Shown one piece after another: positions 9,466 through 18,098 of a DNA stretch of 64,000 nucleotides. The notes below the pieces were generated by a model. It ran no database searches and had not been told where the DNA came from. It was given only the letters and a program-made list of their open reading frames with translations. Every line of letters starts with the position of its first letter. The first letter of the stretch is position 1. Origin of the DNA: Propionibacteriaceae bacterium (GTDB lineage Bacteria; Actinomycetota; Actinomycetes; Propionibacteriales; Propionibacteriaceae); NCBI GenBank assembly GCA_025965155.1, contig JAOPXN010000098.1, forward strand, positions 44,518 to 108,517, given 5' to 3'. The translations under genes were made by a program, and so were the position numbers.

Positions 9466-9592
9466 TGTGGGCCTCCTCATGGTCGACGAAACGATCGCCG
9501 ACCAGACTTCCCGGCACACCGGGAACAATCCTAGGTGCACGGGCCCGTGCGCCTAGCCAACGCAGGTCCCCCGAGGGGCCTATCGTTTCTTC

Positions 9593-10468
9593 GTGGCCGA
9601 GCAGACGGAGCATCGACTCGGGAGCCTGCTGCCAGAGCAACTCGACCCCGATGAACGACTGGGCGCCCGTTCCCGGATGGAGCTCTGCGGGGTGCTCGAC
9701 CGGCTGAGCCGCGAGGCGCAGTGGGCGCTGGGTGAAAACTTTGTCGGAGCGTACCTGCTGGGCTCGTTCGCGCTCGGCCACGGAGACGAATCCAGCGACG
9801 TGGACTTCCTGGTCGTCACCGACGACGAACCGAGCACACGGCAAGAGCGTGCGCTGCGGGAGCTGCACGCACGGTTTCCCGACTCAGGCGTGGCCTGGGC
9901 TCAACACTTGGAAGGCAGCTATGTCACTCGCGCCGAGCTGCGGCAGCTGAACAGCCGCCGGCGTGCCTGGCTGTACGTGGACAACGGGCAGCGTCAGATG
10001 GAGCGCTCACGCCACGACAACACCGTTGTGACCCGGTGGGTGATGCGGGCCCATGGCATCGTCCTCAGCGGCCCCCATCCGGGCACCTTGATCGACCCCA
10101 TCCGGCCGGAACGGATCCAACGGGAGGCACTCCACACGATCGAAGCCTGGTCTGCCTCTCTCAAGGACAACCCCGGCGACATCAGCACGGCCTGGGGCCA
10201 GCCGCATGAGGTTCTCGGAATGTGCCGCTTCCTGTTCTCGCTGGTCACTGGAGCGGTGACGTCGAAGATACCTGGGGGCAGGTGGGCGATGGCAGCGCTC
10301 GACCCGGCATGGCGACCACTGATCCAACGGGCGATCGACGACCGGCCCGACCCCTGGGGCCGAGTGCAGCGCCCGGCGGACCCGGAGCTTCTCGAGCCCA
10401 CCAGACGCTTCGTTGCCTACGTGCTGCACTACGCCCAAGCAGCCGCCGCGCCGCGTGACCGCAGCTAG
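9593..10468 (+). CDS. DUF4111-type nucleotidyltransferase (AadA-like)
   Basis: 291 residues. Residues about 50-75 carry the nucleotidyltransferase signature GSFALGHGDESSDVDFLVV, the metal-binding Asp pair of the polymerase beta-like fold, and the C-terminal half is a helical domain as in aminoglycoside 3''-adenylyltransferases (DUF4111/AadA-like). Known relatives transfer AMP to streptomycin or spectinomycin, but most chromosomal actinobacterial members have no proven resistance role. The GTG at 9593 begins the open frame just after the nhaA promoter region and no strong ribosome site is seen, so an internal start near residue 29 (MELCGVL) is possible. It converges on the small acidic gene and overlaps its stop by four bases. 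Confidence 0.75.
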   Translation: MAEQTEHRLGSLLPEQLDPDERLGARSRMELCGVLDRLSREAQWALGENFVGAYLLGSFALGHGDESSDVDFLVVTDDEPSTRQERALRELHARFPDSGVAWAQHLEGSYVTRAELRQLNSRRRAWLYVDNGQRQMERSRHDNTVVTRWVMRAHGIVLSGPHPGTLIDPIRPERIQREALHTIEAWSASLKDNPGDISTAWGQPHEVLGMCRFLFSLVTGAVTSKIPGGRWAMAALDPAWRPLIQRAIDDRPDPWGRVQRPADPELLEPTRRFVAYVLHYAQAAAAPRDRS

Positions 10469-10746
10469 GTCCGCGGTACGTCAGGCTTGGTGCCGGCCAT
10501 GTCTGGCATCGGGTCAGAGGAGCTCGTCGGGGCGTCCCCGATGCCGCTCCCGCTGACACTTCCGGCCTCGGCGGCGCGGTCAGCATCTAGATCGTCCGAC
10601 GGATCGCTGCCAGCTGGCTGCTCGGCCAGCCCTTCATCGAGCCCTTGCAGGTTGGGCAGTCCGGACTCGTTAGGCGTACCACCGGAGGCAGCATCCGGAA
10701 CGCCTTCTGCTCCGTCGCCGCCCGCGCCTCGAGCGAACTCGCTCAT
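10465..10746 (-). CDS. Small acidic, probably disordered protein of unknown function
   Basis: 93 residues rich in Gly, Asp, Glu, Ser and Pro, with no hydrophobic core, no Cys and no recognisable domain; it is predicted from composition to be disordered. A good ribosome site (GAGGAGG, five bases before the ATG) supports that it is translated. It converges on the DUF4111 gene (four-base overlap at the stops) and is divergent from the SRPBCC gene. I do not recognise it. Short disordered proteins of this sort are common in actinobacteria and often annotated as hypothetical. Confidence 0.55.
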   Translation of the reverse strand: MSEFARGAGGDGAEGVPDAASGGTPNESGLPNLQGLDEGLAEQPAGSDPSDDLDADRAAEAGSVSGSGIGDAPTSSSDPMPDMAGTKPDVPRT

Positions 10747-10851
10747 GTCGCCTCCTCACTCCGCAGTTGTGATCTCATGAATGACCTACCCCGCGGGACC
10801 GCCGCAAAACGGCTGACCGCGCTTGCCGCCCGACAGCTCGAGGAGGAAAAC

Positions 10852-11259
10852 GTGACCACAGCTGAGCCCAGGTTCGTCTACGAGACGACGATCGCCACCA
10901 CCCCGGACCGGCTCTGGGAGGCGCTGACGGACGGCTCGCTGACCCGGTCGTACTGGTTCGACCGGAGGATCGAGTCCGACTGGGCCGTCGGTTCACCGGT
11001 GCGGTTCTTCGACGGCGCCGGCGACACCGTGACCGACAGCGGCGAGGTGCTGGAGTACGACCCACCACGGAGGCTGGCATACACGTTTGCGCCGGTCGGC
11101 TACCCGGCCACCCGGGTGAGGTTTGATCTGGAGCCTCAGCCGGGCGGCGTCCGGCTCCGGCTGGTACAGGACCGGCTCGCCGACCCGGCCGATGTCGAGG
11201 CCTGGCGAAAGGGCTGGACCCCGATCCTCACCAATCTGCAGCGGTTCCTTGAGGGCTGA
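10852..11259 (+). CDS. SRPBCC (AHSA1/START-like) domain protein
   Basis: 135 residues from the GTG at 10852, chosen because GAGGAGG lies six bases before it; an in-frame ATG at 10777 would add 25 residues with no family match. The sequence has the START/Bet v1-like layout of the AHSA1 family: FVYETTIATTPDRLWEALTD at the N-terminus, a beta-rich middle (GEVLEYDPPRRLAYTF) and a C-terminal helix (WRKGWTPILTNLQRFL). Such proteins bind hydrophobic ligands or act as small chaperone-like factors. AHSA1 genes are often paired with an ArsR repressor, which is absent here. Function unknown. Confidence 0.8.
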   Translation: MTTAEPRFVYETTIATTPDRLWEALTDGSLTRSYWFDRRIESDWAVGSPVRFFDGAGDTVTDSGEVLEYDPPRRLAYTFAPVGYPATRVRFDLEPQPGGVRLRLVQDRLADPADVEAWRKGWTPILTNLQRFLEG

Positions 11260-11302
11260 GCGAGCGGCCTGTGCGAGCCGGCGAGTAGGAGGAGATACCG
11301 GG

Positions 11303-12220
11303 TCAGCCGACCGCTGCCCGGCCCATCTTCCAGTAGCCCATGAAGGACATCCTTATCTTGTCGAGGGCGACATCGCTGGCCAGGTGCCTCCGCAGGCCGT
11401 TGATAGCGCCTGCCTCACCAGCGAGCCAGACGTACGGTCCGTCGGAGCTTCCGGCGTCGGCTTCCTCCCACAGCAGGCTGCCTTCGGGGAGCTGCGTCGA
11501 GGGATGAAGCGTGTCGACACTCTGGGAGGCGCGGCTTCCAGACCAGTCGTACACCGCTTCGGCTAGCCGGGAGCCGATCGGCTGCCGGTGGCGCGGCAAC
11601 CACCGCACGACCACCCCGCTGGCGGTGGTGATCGGCTGGATGTCGGCCCGATCCACGACCTCAAGGAACGCGTGTCCGGCGACGCCGGCCGGAAGCGACT
11701 CGAGAATGCTGCAGATGGCCGGCACAGCGGTCTCGTCTCCGGCAAGCATCACCTCGGTGGCTGCACCGGGCCGCCAGGTGATGCCCTGCTCCACCGACTG
11801 CGGCACGTCGCGGTCAGGTCCTACCATGATCAACCGATCCCCCGCCACGGCTGTCAGCGCGAACCGTGACGCTGGCCCGTTCGCCCCGTGACAGGCGAAG
11901 TCGATGTCCACCTGACGCAGGTCCTGCCGCACCGACCGGGCCGTGTAGGTCCGCATCGGTGGCCGTTGTTCGGCGTCCAGCTGGAGCCACCAGGCGTACC
12001 AGTCGAAATCGGGATCCGCCGAACCGCGGTCGAACTGCGCCACCAGCTCGGGGCCGGCGAAGATCAACTTCAGCCGTTGGTCCAGGCAGGTGTCGCCGCA
12101 CCGGTCCAGGTCATCGCCGGTCAGGGTGATCCGGATGAAGTGCGGCCCGAGGACCGTACGCTTCGTCACCGTGACGGCGAAGGGCCGATATGAGCTCCGG
12201 CTGCGAGTCGTTGATGTCAT
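11303..12220 (-). CDS. Siderophore-interacting protein (ferric-siderophore reductase, FAD/NAD(P)H)
   Basis: 305 residues of the SIP/ViuB family: an N-terminal FAD-binding barrel (about 10-140, with RTYTARSVR and DIDFACHG.. GPASRFA typical of flavin binding) and a C-terminal NAD(P)H-binding SIP domain (about 150-300, EVMLAGDETAVPAICSILESL). Members reduce the iron of imported ferric siderophores in the cytoplasm so that iron is released. It is the last gene of the iron operon and its start overlaps the permease stop region by four bases, which supports coupled expression under the iron box at 16156-16174. Confidence 0.92.
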   Translation of the reverse strand: MTSTTRSRSSYRPFAVTVTKRTVLGPHFIRITLTGDDLDRCGDTCLDQRLKLIFAGPELVAQFDRGSADPDFDWYAWWLQLDAEQRPPMRTYTARSVRQDLRQVDIDFACHGANGPASRFALTAVAGDRLIMVGPDRDVPQSVEQGITWRPGAATEVMLAGDETAVPAICSILESLPAGVAGHAFLEVVDRADIQPITTASGVVVRWLPRHRQPIGSRLAEAVYDWSGSRASQSVDTLHPSTQLPEGSLLWEEADAGSSDGPYVWLAGEAGAINGLRRHLASDVALDKIRMSFMGYWKMGRAAVG

Positions 12221-14328
12221 GCCTTGACCCTCCCGAGGAGCCAGACGAAGTAGGGAGCGCCGACGAGTGCCGTCACCAGGCCGGCGGGAAGCTGCATGGG
12301 CGCCAGTGCGGTCCGGCCAAGAGTGTCAGCCAAGAGCACCAGGAGTGCACCCAGCAGGGCGGCCATCGGCAGCATCCAGTGGTGCTGTCGGCCGATCAGA
12401 AGCCTGGCGGCATGCGGGGCCACCAGGCCGACGAATGCGATCACCCCCACCGAGGCAGTGGCGGCGGCGGTCAGCAGGACCGCAACGCTGAGGACGACCA
12501 GGCGCGTCGGGCCAACGGCCACTCCCAAGATGTGCGGCGTCTCCTCGTCGAGCTGCAGCAGGTCCAGGTCTTGACGGGCGCCGGCGAGTATCGCCAGTGA
12601 GACCACCAGGGCCACGATCATCGGCAGCTGCTGGACCCAGGTCGCGCCGAACGTGGAGCCGCCCAGCCAGGTGATGGCCCTCGTCTGGTTCCACGGCTCG
12701 GTGCCGACAATCATCAAGGTGGTAAGGGCGGCGCCTCCTGCGCTCACCCCAATACCGACCAGCACCATCCGGGTCTGGTCCAAGGAGCCGCCGGCAGACA
12801 GGCCGAAGACGACGAGCGCGGCGACCAGGGCGCCGAGGATCGCGCCCCCGAGGATGGCAGCGAACGACGCGCCCGACACGAACAGCAAGACGGTGATCCC
12901 ACCGGCCCCGGCGCCCGCACTGACACCCAGAAGGCCGGGGTCGGACAGCGGGTTACGGGTGACCGCCTGGACAACGGCTCCGGCAATCGCCAGGCTGGCG
13001 CCGGCCAGCAGCGCGGCAGCGATCCTCGGCATCCGCGCGTCGAGGATCAGCGTGATCCTGGGCGAGGCGACGTGGTTGAGCCAGTTGGAGACGTCGCCGA
13101 GCAGCAGCCAGCTGTCGCCCACCAGTACGGCAGAAATGATCAAGCCGGCCAGCACCACCGCGGTGATCGCAACCAGGGGTCCGGGATGCCGGAGGCCGAA
13201 CCGGCTGCCGGCCCTCATTGTCGCGAGCGAGCCCGGGCCGCCGCCGGGACGCATCCGCTGCGCAAGCAGGACCAGAACGATGGCGCCCACGAAGGTGGTA
13301 ACCACGCCGGTGGGGATCTCAATGCCGCTGATGGGTCCCGCGACGGCGCGAAGCAGAACGTCGGCGGACAGCACCATGGCGACGCCGGCTAGCCCGGATA
13401 TCAACACCATCAGGCGGTGCCGGCGCAGTGCGGGCACCCAGCGGACGCTGATCCGGACCAAGGCAGGCGCACACAGCCCTACAAAACCGATCGGTCCGGA
13501 CACGGTCACTGCCGCGGCCGACAGCAGGACGGCGACCACTACGAGCACAGCCCTGGTGCCGCTGACGTTGAGCCCAAGCGCCTGCGCTGCCTCGTCGCCC
13601 AGCTGGAGCAGGTCCAGTCGCCGGCCCATGGCGATCACCGCGGCAACGGCCAGAGCCACCACGACCGACATCCACGCCACAGAGGACAACCCGCTCTGGC
13701 CGAGTGAGCCGGCCCCCCAGGCGAACAGGCCGCGGGACTCCTGGCTGAAGATCAGCAACAGTACCGAGCTGATGCTGGCCAGGCCGAGGGCGATCACCGA
13801 GCCGGCCAGAACCAGCCGGATGGTTGCGGCGGCCCCACCGGCGGAAAGTCCGAGAACGACGGCGGCAGCCGCCAGGCCGCCCAGGAAAGCGATGCTTGCG
13901 CTTCCAAACAAGGGAAGGCTGATACCGAAGGCCGCGCACGCGGTCAGCGCCAGGTACGCGCCAGCGTTGACAGCTAGCGTGTCCGGCGCTGCGAGCGGGT
14001 TGCGTACGACAGCTTGGAGGACCGCTCCAGCGACGCCGAGCGCCATTCCGACCACCAGCCCGGCTAGCAACCGGGGCACCCGAGATGCGAGCACCACGGC
14101 AAGTGCCTGGTCGCTGCCCTGGCCGGTTGCAACCCGCCAGACGTCAACGGGTCCAACCTCGGAGGTTCCCTGTGTCAGATGAACGGTGCCGATGACCGCG
14201 AGCCAGCCAACCATGATCACCACGAAGGCGCAGGCGGTCACCGGCGTGGGCCGGCGGACCGACCGGAGGTCGGGTCGGGCAGCCTCGGACCGGGTGGTGA
14301 TCTTGGAGGGCTTGACTGTCACCGCCAT
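12217..14328 (-). CDS. FecCD-type iron-siderophore ABC permease, two permease domains fused
   Basis: 703 residues, about twice the usual FecCD length. Two homologous halves are visible: residues about 25-355 and about 385-700, each with about nine to ten membrane segments and each with the family motif (GAVLQAVVRNPLAAPDTL in the first half, GAVVQAVTRNPLSDPGLL in the second). This FhuB-like fusion would by itself form the full translocation pore that most systems build from two proteins. Its partners are the ATPase (15337-16170) and the binding protein (14332-15315). It imports ferric siderophores across the cytoplasmic membrane. Three bases separate it from the binding-protein stop. Confidence 0.93.
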   Translation of the reverse strand: MAVTVKPSKITTRSEAARPDLRSVRRPTPVTACAFVVIMVGWLAVIGTVHLTQGTSEVGPVDVWRVATGQGSDQALAVVLASRVPRLLAGLVVGMALGVAGAVLQAVVRNPLAAPDTLAVNAGAYLALTACAAFGISLPLFGSASIAFLGGLAAAAVVLGLSAGGAAATIRLVLAGSVIALGLASISSVLLLIFSQESRGLFAWGAGSLGQSGLSSVAWMSVVVALAVAAVIAMGRRLDLLQLGDEAAQALGLNVSGTRAVLVVVAVLLSAAAVTVSGPIGFVGLCAPALVRISVRWVPALRRHRLMVLISGLAGVAMVLSADVLLRAVAGPISGIEIPTGVVTTFVGAIVLVLLAQRMRPGGGPGSLATMRAGSRFGLRHPGPLVAITAVVLAGLIISAVLVGDSWLLLGDVSNWLNHVASPRITLILDARMPRIAAALLAGASLAIAGAVVQAVTRNPLSDPGLLGVSAGAGAGGITVLLFVSGASFAAILGGAILGALVAALVVFGLSAGGSLDQTRMVLVGIGVSAGGAALTTLMIVGTEPWNQTRAITWLGGSTFGATWVQQLPMIVALVVSLAILAGARQDLDLLQLDEETPHILGVAVGPTRLVVLSVAVLLTAAATASVGVIAFVGLVAPHAARLLIGRQHHWMLPMAALLGALLVLLADTLGRTALAPMQLPAGLVTALVGAPYFVWLLGRVKA

Positions 14329-14331
14329 CGG

Positions 14332-15315
14332 TCAGCCGGTGATCGCTGTAGCGACATCGTCAACCCACTGCCCCATCGATGCAGGGCCCCCGTACACCCA
14401 AATCTTGTCCGCAGCCTTTGTGACATTGCCGTTCCGAACGAAGCCCAGTCCCTTCCACACTCCGTTCTTCGCAAGCGTGCCGTTGACCGGATCGCTGTCG
14501 GCATTGCCCCAGTACAAGAACTCCGTGTTGGCGGGCAGCTTGGTCAGGGCCTCGATATCGGCGTCCGACAAGCCCCACTGGTCATCGCCCGGGTCGGACC
14601 AGGCGTTCTTCAGACCGAGCTGGTCGACGAAGTACCCCGGCTGGGAACGCACGCCGTGCATCCGCAGCCCGATCTGGTTACCCGTCTCATAGATGTAGGC
14701 GAAAACGTACGGCGCACCAGCCTTGCCCGCCGCCTCGACCTTCGCCCTGGCAGCGTTGATCCGAGCATCGAGCTCAGCCAAGATCGTCCCAGCCTCGGCG
14801 TCCTTGCCCAGCAGCTTCGCTGTGGTGGTGAAGTTGTGCCGCATCAACTCGAACGGCGCTTTTGTATCGGCGCCCTTAAGCACGACCACGGGGGCGATCT
14901 TCTCCAGCTGCGCCATGGCGCTTTCCGGAATGCTGTCCATGATGCCGAGGATCAGGTCCGGCTTCGCCTCGGCCACTGACTCTAGGCTCGGCTCCCCGCG
15001 CAGGCCGACGTCGACCGGCGGCGTGCCGGAGATAGCGGCGCTTGAAACCCAGCCGCGATAGCCCTTGATGTCGGCCACGCCGGCTGGCTGGACACCGAGC
15101 GTGATCAAGTCCTCGGTGTTGCCCCATTCGAGCGTTACCACCCTGCTGGCCGGTTTGGCGAGCCTCACCTGCTTGCCACGGCCATCCGTGACGGTGATAG
15201 TGCCCGCTGCACTAGTCGAGGCCTGCGGTTGCATTGCTTCCTCGGTCGTGCCGCATCCGACGAGCGGGTACGCGAGCGTTGCGGCCCCCAGGGCAATGAA
15301 ATAACGACGATCCAT
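14332..15315 (-). CDS. Iron-siderophore ABC transporter substrate-binding lipoprotein
   Basis: 327 residues. The N-terminus reads MDRRYFIALGAATLAYPLVGC, with lipobox LVGC at Cys21, so it is a lipoprotein on the outer face of the membrane. The mature part is a periplasmic-binding fold of the FecB/FhuD class, with RVVTLEWGNTEDLITLGVQPAGVAD after a short strand and the long backbone helix in the middle. It captures ferric siderophore and hands it to the fused permease. The start is set by position 21 bases after the ATPase stop and by the signal peptide. Siderophore type cannot be read from sequence and no siderophore synthesis genes are in the window. Confidence 0.92.
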   Translation of the reverse strand: MDRRYFIALGAATLAYPLVGCGTTEEAMQPQASTSAAGTITVTDGRGKQVRLAKPASRVVTLEWGNTEDLITLGVQPAGVADIKGYRGWVSSAAISGTPPVDVGLRGEPSLESVAEAKPDLILGIMDSIPESAMAQLEKIAPVVVLKGADTKAPFELMRHNFTTTAKLLGKDAEAGTILAELDARINAARAKVEAAGKAGAPYVFAYIYETGNQIGLRMHGVRSQPGYFVDQLGLKNAWSDPGDDQWGLSDADIEALTKLPANTEFLYWGNADSDPVNGTLAKNGVWKGLGFVRNGNVTKAADKIWVYGGPASMGQWVDDVATAITG

Positions 15316-15336
15316 GACAGTCCTTCGATAGTTGGT

Positions 15337-16170
15337 TCAGCGCGCCAGCAGGTTGCGCGCGTTGTGCCGGCCTCGGGGCCGGACATGCAGCTCACCTGTG
15401 GCAGGTTCGATCTGCACTTCGATCGCGATCTCGTACACGGCGCTGAGCAGGTCGCTGGTCAGCACCTCAGCGGGAGTCCCGGCAGCCACGACCTCTCCGT
15501 CGTTCAGCAACACCACCTGGTCGGCAACCGCTGCGGCCTGACCAAGATCATGAAGAACCAGACCCACGGTCACTCCGTGCTGGTCGGCGAGATCCCTGAC
15601 GACATCAAGCAGCTCGACCTGGTAGCGCAGGTCGAGATGGTTGGTCGGTTCGTCGAGCAGCAGCACCGCCGTGTCCTGGGCTAAGCAGCTCGCCAGCCAG
15701 ACGCGCTGGATCTGTCCTCCGGATAGGGAATCCACGGTGTGTGTTGCCAGCGGCGTCAGGCCGGTGAGCGCCATGGCCCGCTTGACCGCCGCCGCACCAC
15801 CCGCGTCGTTGTGCCGCCACCGTCCGCGGTGCGGATGACGTCCGAGCTCAACGGCATCCTGCACGGTGAGCCCCTGCGGAGTGGGCCTGGACTGGGCCAG
15901 CACGGTCAGCCGACGCGCAAGATCACGACGCGACAGGCGCAGCACGTCCAGGTCCTCGTCGAAGATCACCGCGCCGGCGCTGATCTTGAGCAGCCGAGCC
16001 AACCCGCGCAGCAACGTCGATTTGCCGCTCCCGTTGGGACCGACCAGCACGGTGACCTTGGCCGGCGGCAGGACAACTGAGACATTCCTGACCACGTCGC
16101 CGTTGCCGTACCCCACAGACACCGAGGACGCCCGCAGACCAGAGGCGGCAGTAGAGTAGGTAAGGCTCAC
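15337..16170 (-). CDS. Iron-siderophore ABC transporter ATP-binding protein
   Basis: 277 residues of the FecE/FhuC type: Walker A GPNGSGKST, Q-loop, signature LSGGQIQRVWLA and Walker B VLLLDEPTNHLDL. It powers import by the fused FecCD permease. First gene of the operon; its GTG start at 16168-16170 lies inside the IdeR-like box, so either the messenger is leaderless or translation starts further in. The next in-frame GTG codons (near residues 17 and 19) have no good ribosome site either, so I keep the first. Iron repression through the overlapping box is the likely control. Confidence 0.9.
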   Translation of the reverse strand: MSLTYSTAASGLRASSVSVGYGNGDVVRNVSVVLPPAKVTVLVGPNGSGKSTLLRGLARLLKISAGAVIFDEDLDVLRLSRRDLARRLTVLAQSRPTPQGLTVQDAVELGRHPHRGRWRHNDAGGAAAVKRAMALTGLTPLATHTVDSLSGGQIQRVWLASCLAQDTAVLLLDEPTNHLDLRYQVELLDVVRDLADQHGVTVGLVLHDLGQAAAVADQVVLLNDGEVVAAGTPAEVLTSDLLSAVYEIAIEVQIEPATGELHVRPRGRHNARNLLAR

Positions 16171-16174
16171 CTAA
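16156..16174. promoter_or_regulatory. IdeR/DtxR-type iron box
   Basis: On the minus strand the site reads TTAGGTGAGCCTTACCTAC. Compared with the DtxR/IdeR consensus TTAGGTTAGCCTAACCTAA it matches at 16 of 19 positions and keeps the inverted symmetry. It covers the GTG start of the iron transporter ATPase, so iron-loaded repressor bound here would block transcription of the whole four-gene operon. Identification rests on the sequence match and on the iron-uptake context. Confidence 0.85.
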
Positions 16175-16399
16175 GTGAGGATGCCATAGCTGAGTTTCAG
16201 TTGCCAACACCGCCGCGCCTGCCGGAGCGAGGTCGTTGACGGTTAATCCTCCGTTCATGTTCGGTTCCCTAACCTGACAGAGGTCGATCAAGGAGATCGG
16301 CCTGGTGTACCTGCCATCCAGGCGAGCCGGTTTACCGGTATCGACAGGATCGAGCTCAGCTCGGCCGGCTTCACCAGTAGCACCGAAGGTGAGGCGTCT

Positions 16400-17617
16400 G
16401 TGCCTGACCATGCCGAACTGGGCCGCGATGCGGCAGCACAGCGGGAGCACCCGGCAACGAGCTCCAGCAAACCTGGGGTGCTGGTAGACCAGCAGCTTCC
16501 TGGCCTTGCCCTGTTGGTGGATGACGGGCCGTTGCGGGTCTGGTTGACGGCACACGGTGAGGTGTTGGAGCGGCGCTGCTACGTCAGGTACAAGCAAGGC
16601 ATCAGCTGTGTCGCCGCCCTCCGGCTTCGATCCGGCCCCGCCTTTCTGCTGGCTGTCTCGGCAGCCGCACAGCCCAAGCTGGACAAGGCGGTCCTGAAGG
16701 CGCCGCCCTCGGCGGTACTGATCCAGGATCCCGACCGCCGGCTGCTGCTGGCATCGCTCACCGCAGACCGGGACCTTCCCGCGGTCCGGGACTTAGACGA
16801 CACGGTGACGAGGCTGCTGGAGCTGGATCCGAGCGGTCATCACATCGAGACGCTGGTCTACAACCCGCAGCGACGCTGGGTCGGCGTGACCGGGCGCGGC
16901 GAGCAGCAGGCCCAGATCTTGCTGCGTGCCTACCGCCGTCAGGAAGTAGATGATGCGGTGGAACGACTGGGGGTTGCCGGCCTCGCCGCCGGTGCGCTGC
17001 GGGTTCCTAGGCTGCTCGCAGCAAAGCGGCGGTCCGGTCTGTTGGCTCTTGACTACCTTCCTGGGGTGTCAGTGGACGTTGCAATGGCAGCTGGTTCCGC
17101 GTCGACCGACGTCGCAGCCGCTGGCGAGGCCCTGGCCAAGGTGCACCAGGTGGAGGCGCCCGGAGCCCTCCCAGCCAAGGTGAGCCGAGCTAGCGACACA
17201 GCACGGCTGGTCGGCACACTCGCACCCGGACTGGCTGAGCGGCTCGAGCGCGTGGTGGACACCCTGGAGCGGCACCGGCCGAGTCCGGCTACGCCGACAC
17301 TGTGCCACGGCGACTTCTCCCTCGATCAGGTCATCGTCAGCACGGACGAAGAGCTCGGCCTGGTGGACTGGGACCGAGCCGGCCGCGGCCAACCCGCCGC
17401 CGACCTAGCCTCTGCTGCCGCCGCGGGGCTTGACGATCCGGCGATGGAGCAACTCTTGGGTGGCTACGAACGGATCCGACCGGTCCCACCGGACCTCAGC
17501 TGGCATCTGGCTCACGCGCGGCTGCAGCGGCTGGCCGAGCCGTTCAGGATGGGCTCCCCCAGCTGGGCGGCGGAACTCCATCAACGGGTCACGGCCCTGG
17601 AGTCCGCGCTGCCGTGA
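16400..17617 (+). CDS. Aminoglycoside phosphotransferase (APH) fold protein with unassigned N-terminal region
   Basis: 405 residues. The C-terminal 230 residues are an APH/choline-kinase-like domain: LCHGDFSLDQV holds the catalytic Asp loop and LVDWDRAGRGQPAADLA the metal-binding Asp. The first 165 residues (with LERRCYVRYKQGISCVAALRL) match nothing I recognise and may hold a substrate-binding part. GTG start at 16400 with GAGG six bases upstream. Possible roles are sugar, amino alcohol or antibiotic phosphorylation; none can be chosen from context. Its 3' end overlaps the convergent DUF2127 gene by 29 bases. The 229-base stretch to its left holds the iron box at its far end and otherwise nothing clear. 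Confidence 0.7.
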   Translation: MPDHAELGRDAAAQREHPATSSSKPGVLVDQQLPGLALLVDDGPLRVWLTAHGEVLERRCYVRYKQGISCVAALRLRSGPAFLLAVSAAAQPKLDKAVLKAPPSAVLIQDPDRRLLLASLTADRDLPAVRDLDDTVTRLLELDPSGHHIETLVYNPQRRWVGVTGRGEQQAQILLRAYRRQEVDDAVERLGVAGLAAGALRVPRLLAAKRRSGLLALDYLPGVSVDVAMAAGSASTDVAAAGEALAKVHQVEAPGALPAKVSRASDTARLVGTLAPGLAERLERVVDTLERHRPSPATPTLCHGDFSLDQVIVSTDEELGLVDWDRAGRGQPAADLASAAAAGLDDPAMEQLLGGYERIRPVPPDLSWHLAHARLQRLAEPFRMGSPSWAAELHQRVTALESALP

Positions 17618-18098
17618 CTGGGTTCAGCCGACGCCTCCGTTGTTGGCCGTACTCGCGCCAGGTCAGCGTAACGATGATCAGGTCGAAGACGGTGAGGGCG
17701 ATGAGGGCGACGGCCGGGTTCAGGGCGATGCGGTACAGCTGGTAACCGATGAAGATGATCAACACCGCAATCATCCACGGGTACGCCCACATCTTGTTCA
17801 GCAGGAGTGCAATGACCAACACCACCTTGACGGCGCCATGCGCCAGTAGGTAGATGGCTCCGAAGAGCACCGCCTGCCCGGTGAGCCCGTTGGCGGTGTG
17901 CAGGATTCTGTTGGCAACGAAATCTCTCGGGTGATCCGACAGCTCGACCTGGGTCAGTGCGACTGCGACGCGATGGATCCGGTCAGGGCTGAGGAACAGC
18001 AGGATCACACCACCGATGATTTCGGCAAGCCCGTTCAAACCCTTTCCGATGATGCCAATTTCGAAGAGTCGGTCCAGCCAGTTCTGAGGTGTGAACAT
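17589..18098 (-). CDS. DUF2127 family membrane protein
   Basis: 169 residues with four hydrophobic segments, matching the DUF2127 family of small integral membrane proteins (FEIGIIGKGLNGLAEIIGGV at the N-terminus, LLAHGAVKVVLVIALL in the middle). Function of the family is unknown. The gene starts inside the end of the 706-residue membrane protein gene (116-base overlap in another frame) and ends inside the convergent phosphotransferase gene. The N-terminal match to the family argues that the ATG at 18098 is right. Confidence 0.75.
   Translation of the reverse strand: MFTPQNWLDRLFEIGIIGKGLNGLAEIIGGVILLFLSPDRIHRVAVALTQVELSDHPRDFVANRILHTANGLTGQAVLFGAIYLLAHGAVKVVLVIALLLNKMWAYPWMIAVLIIFIGYQLYRIALNPAVALIALTVFDLIIVTLTWREYGQQRRRRLNPVTAARTPGP

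Noticed and set aside
12653..14182. 509-residue plus-strand frame
   Set aside because: Antisense to the fused FecCD permease; Ser/Thr/Pro-rich sequence without domains, typical of a shadow frame.
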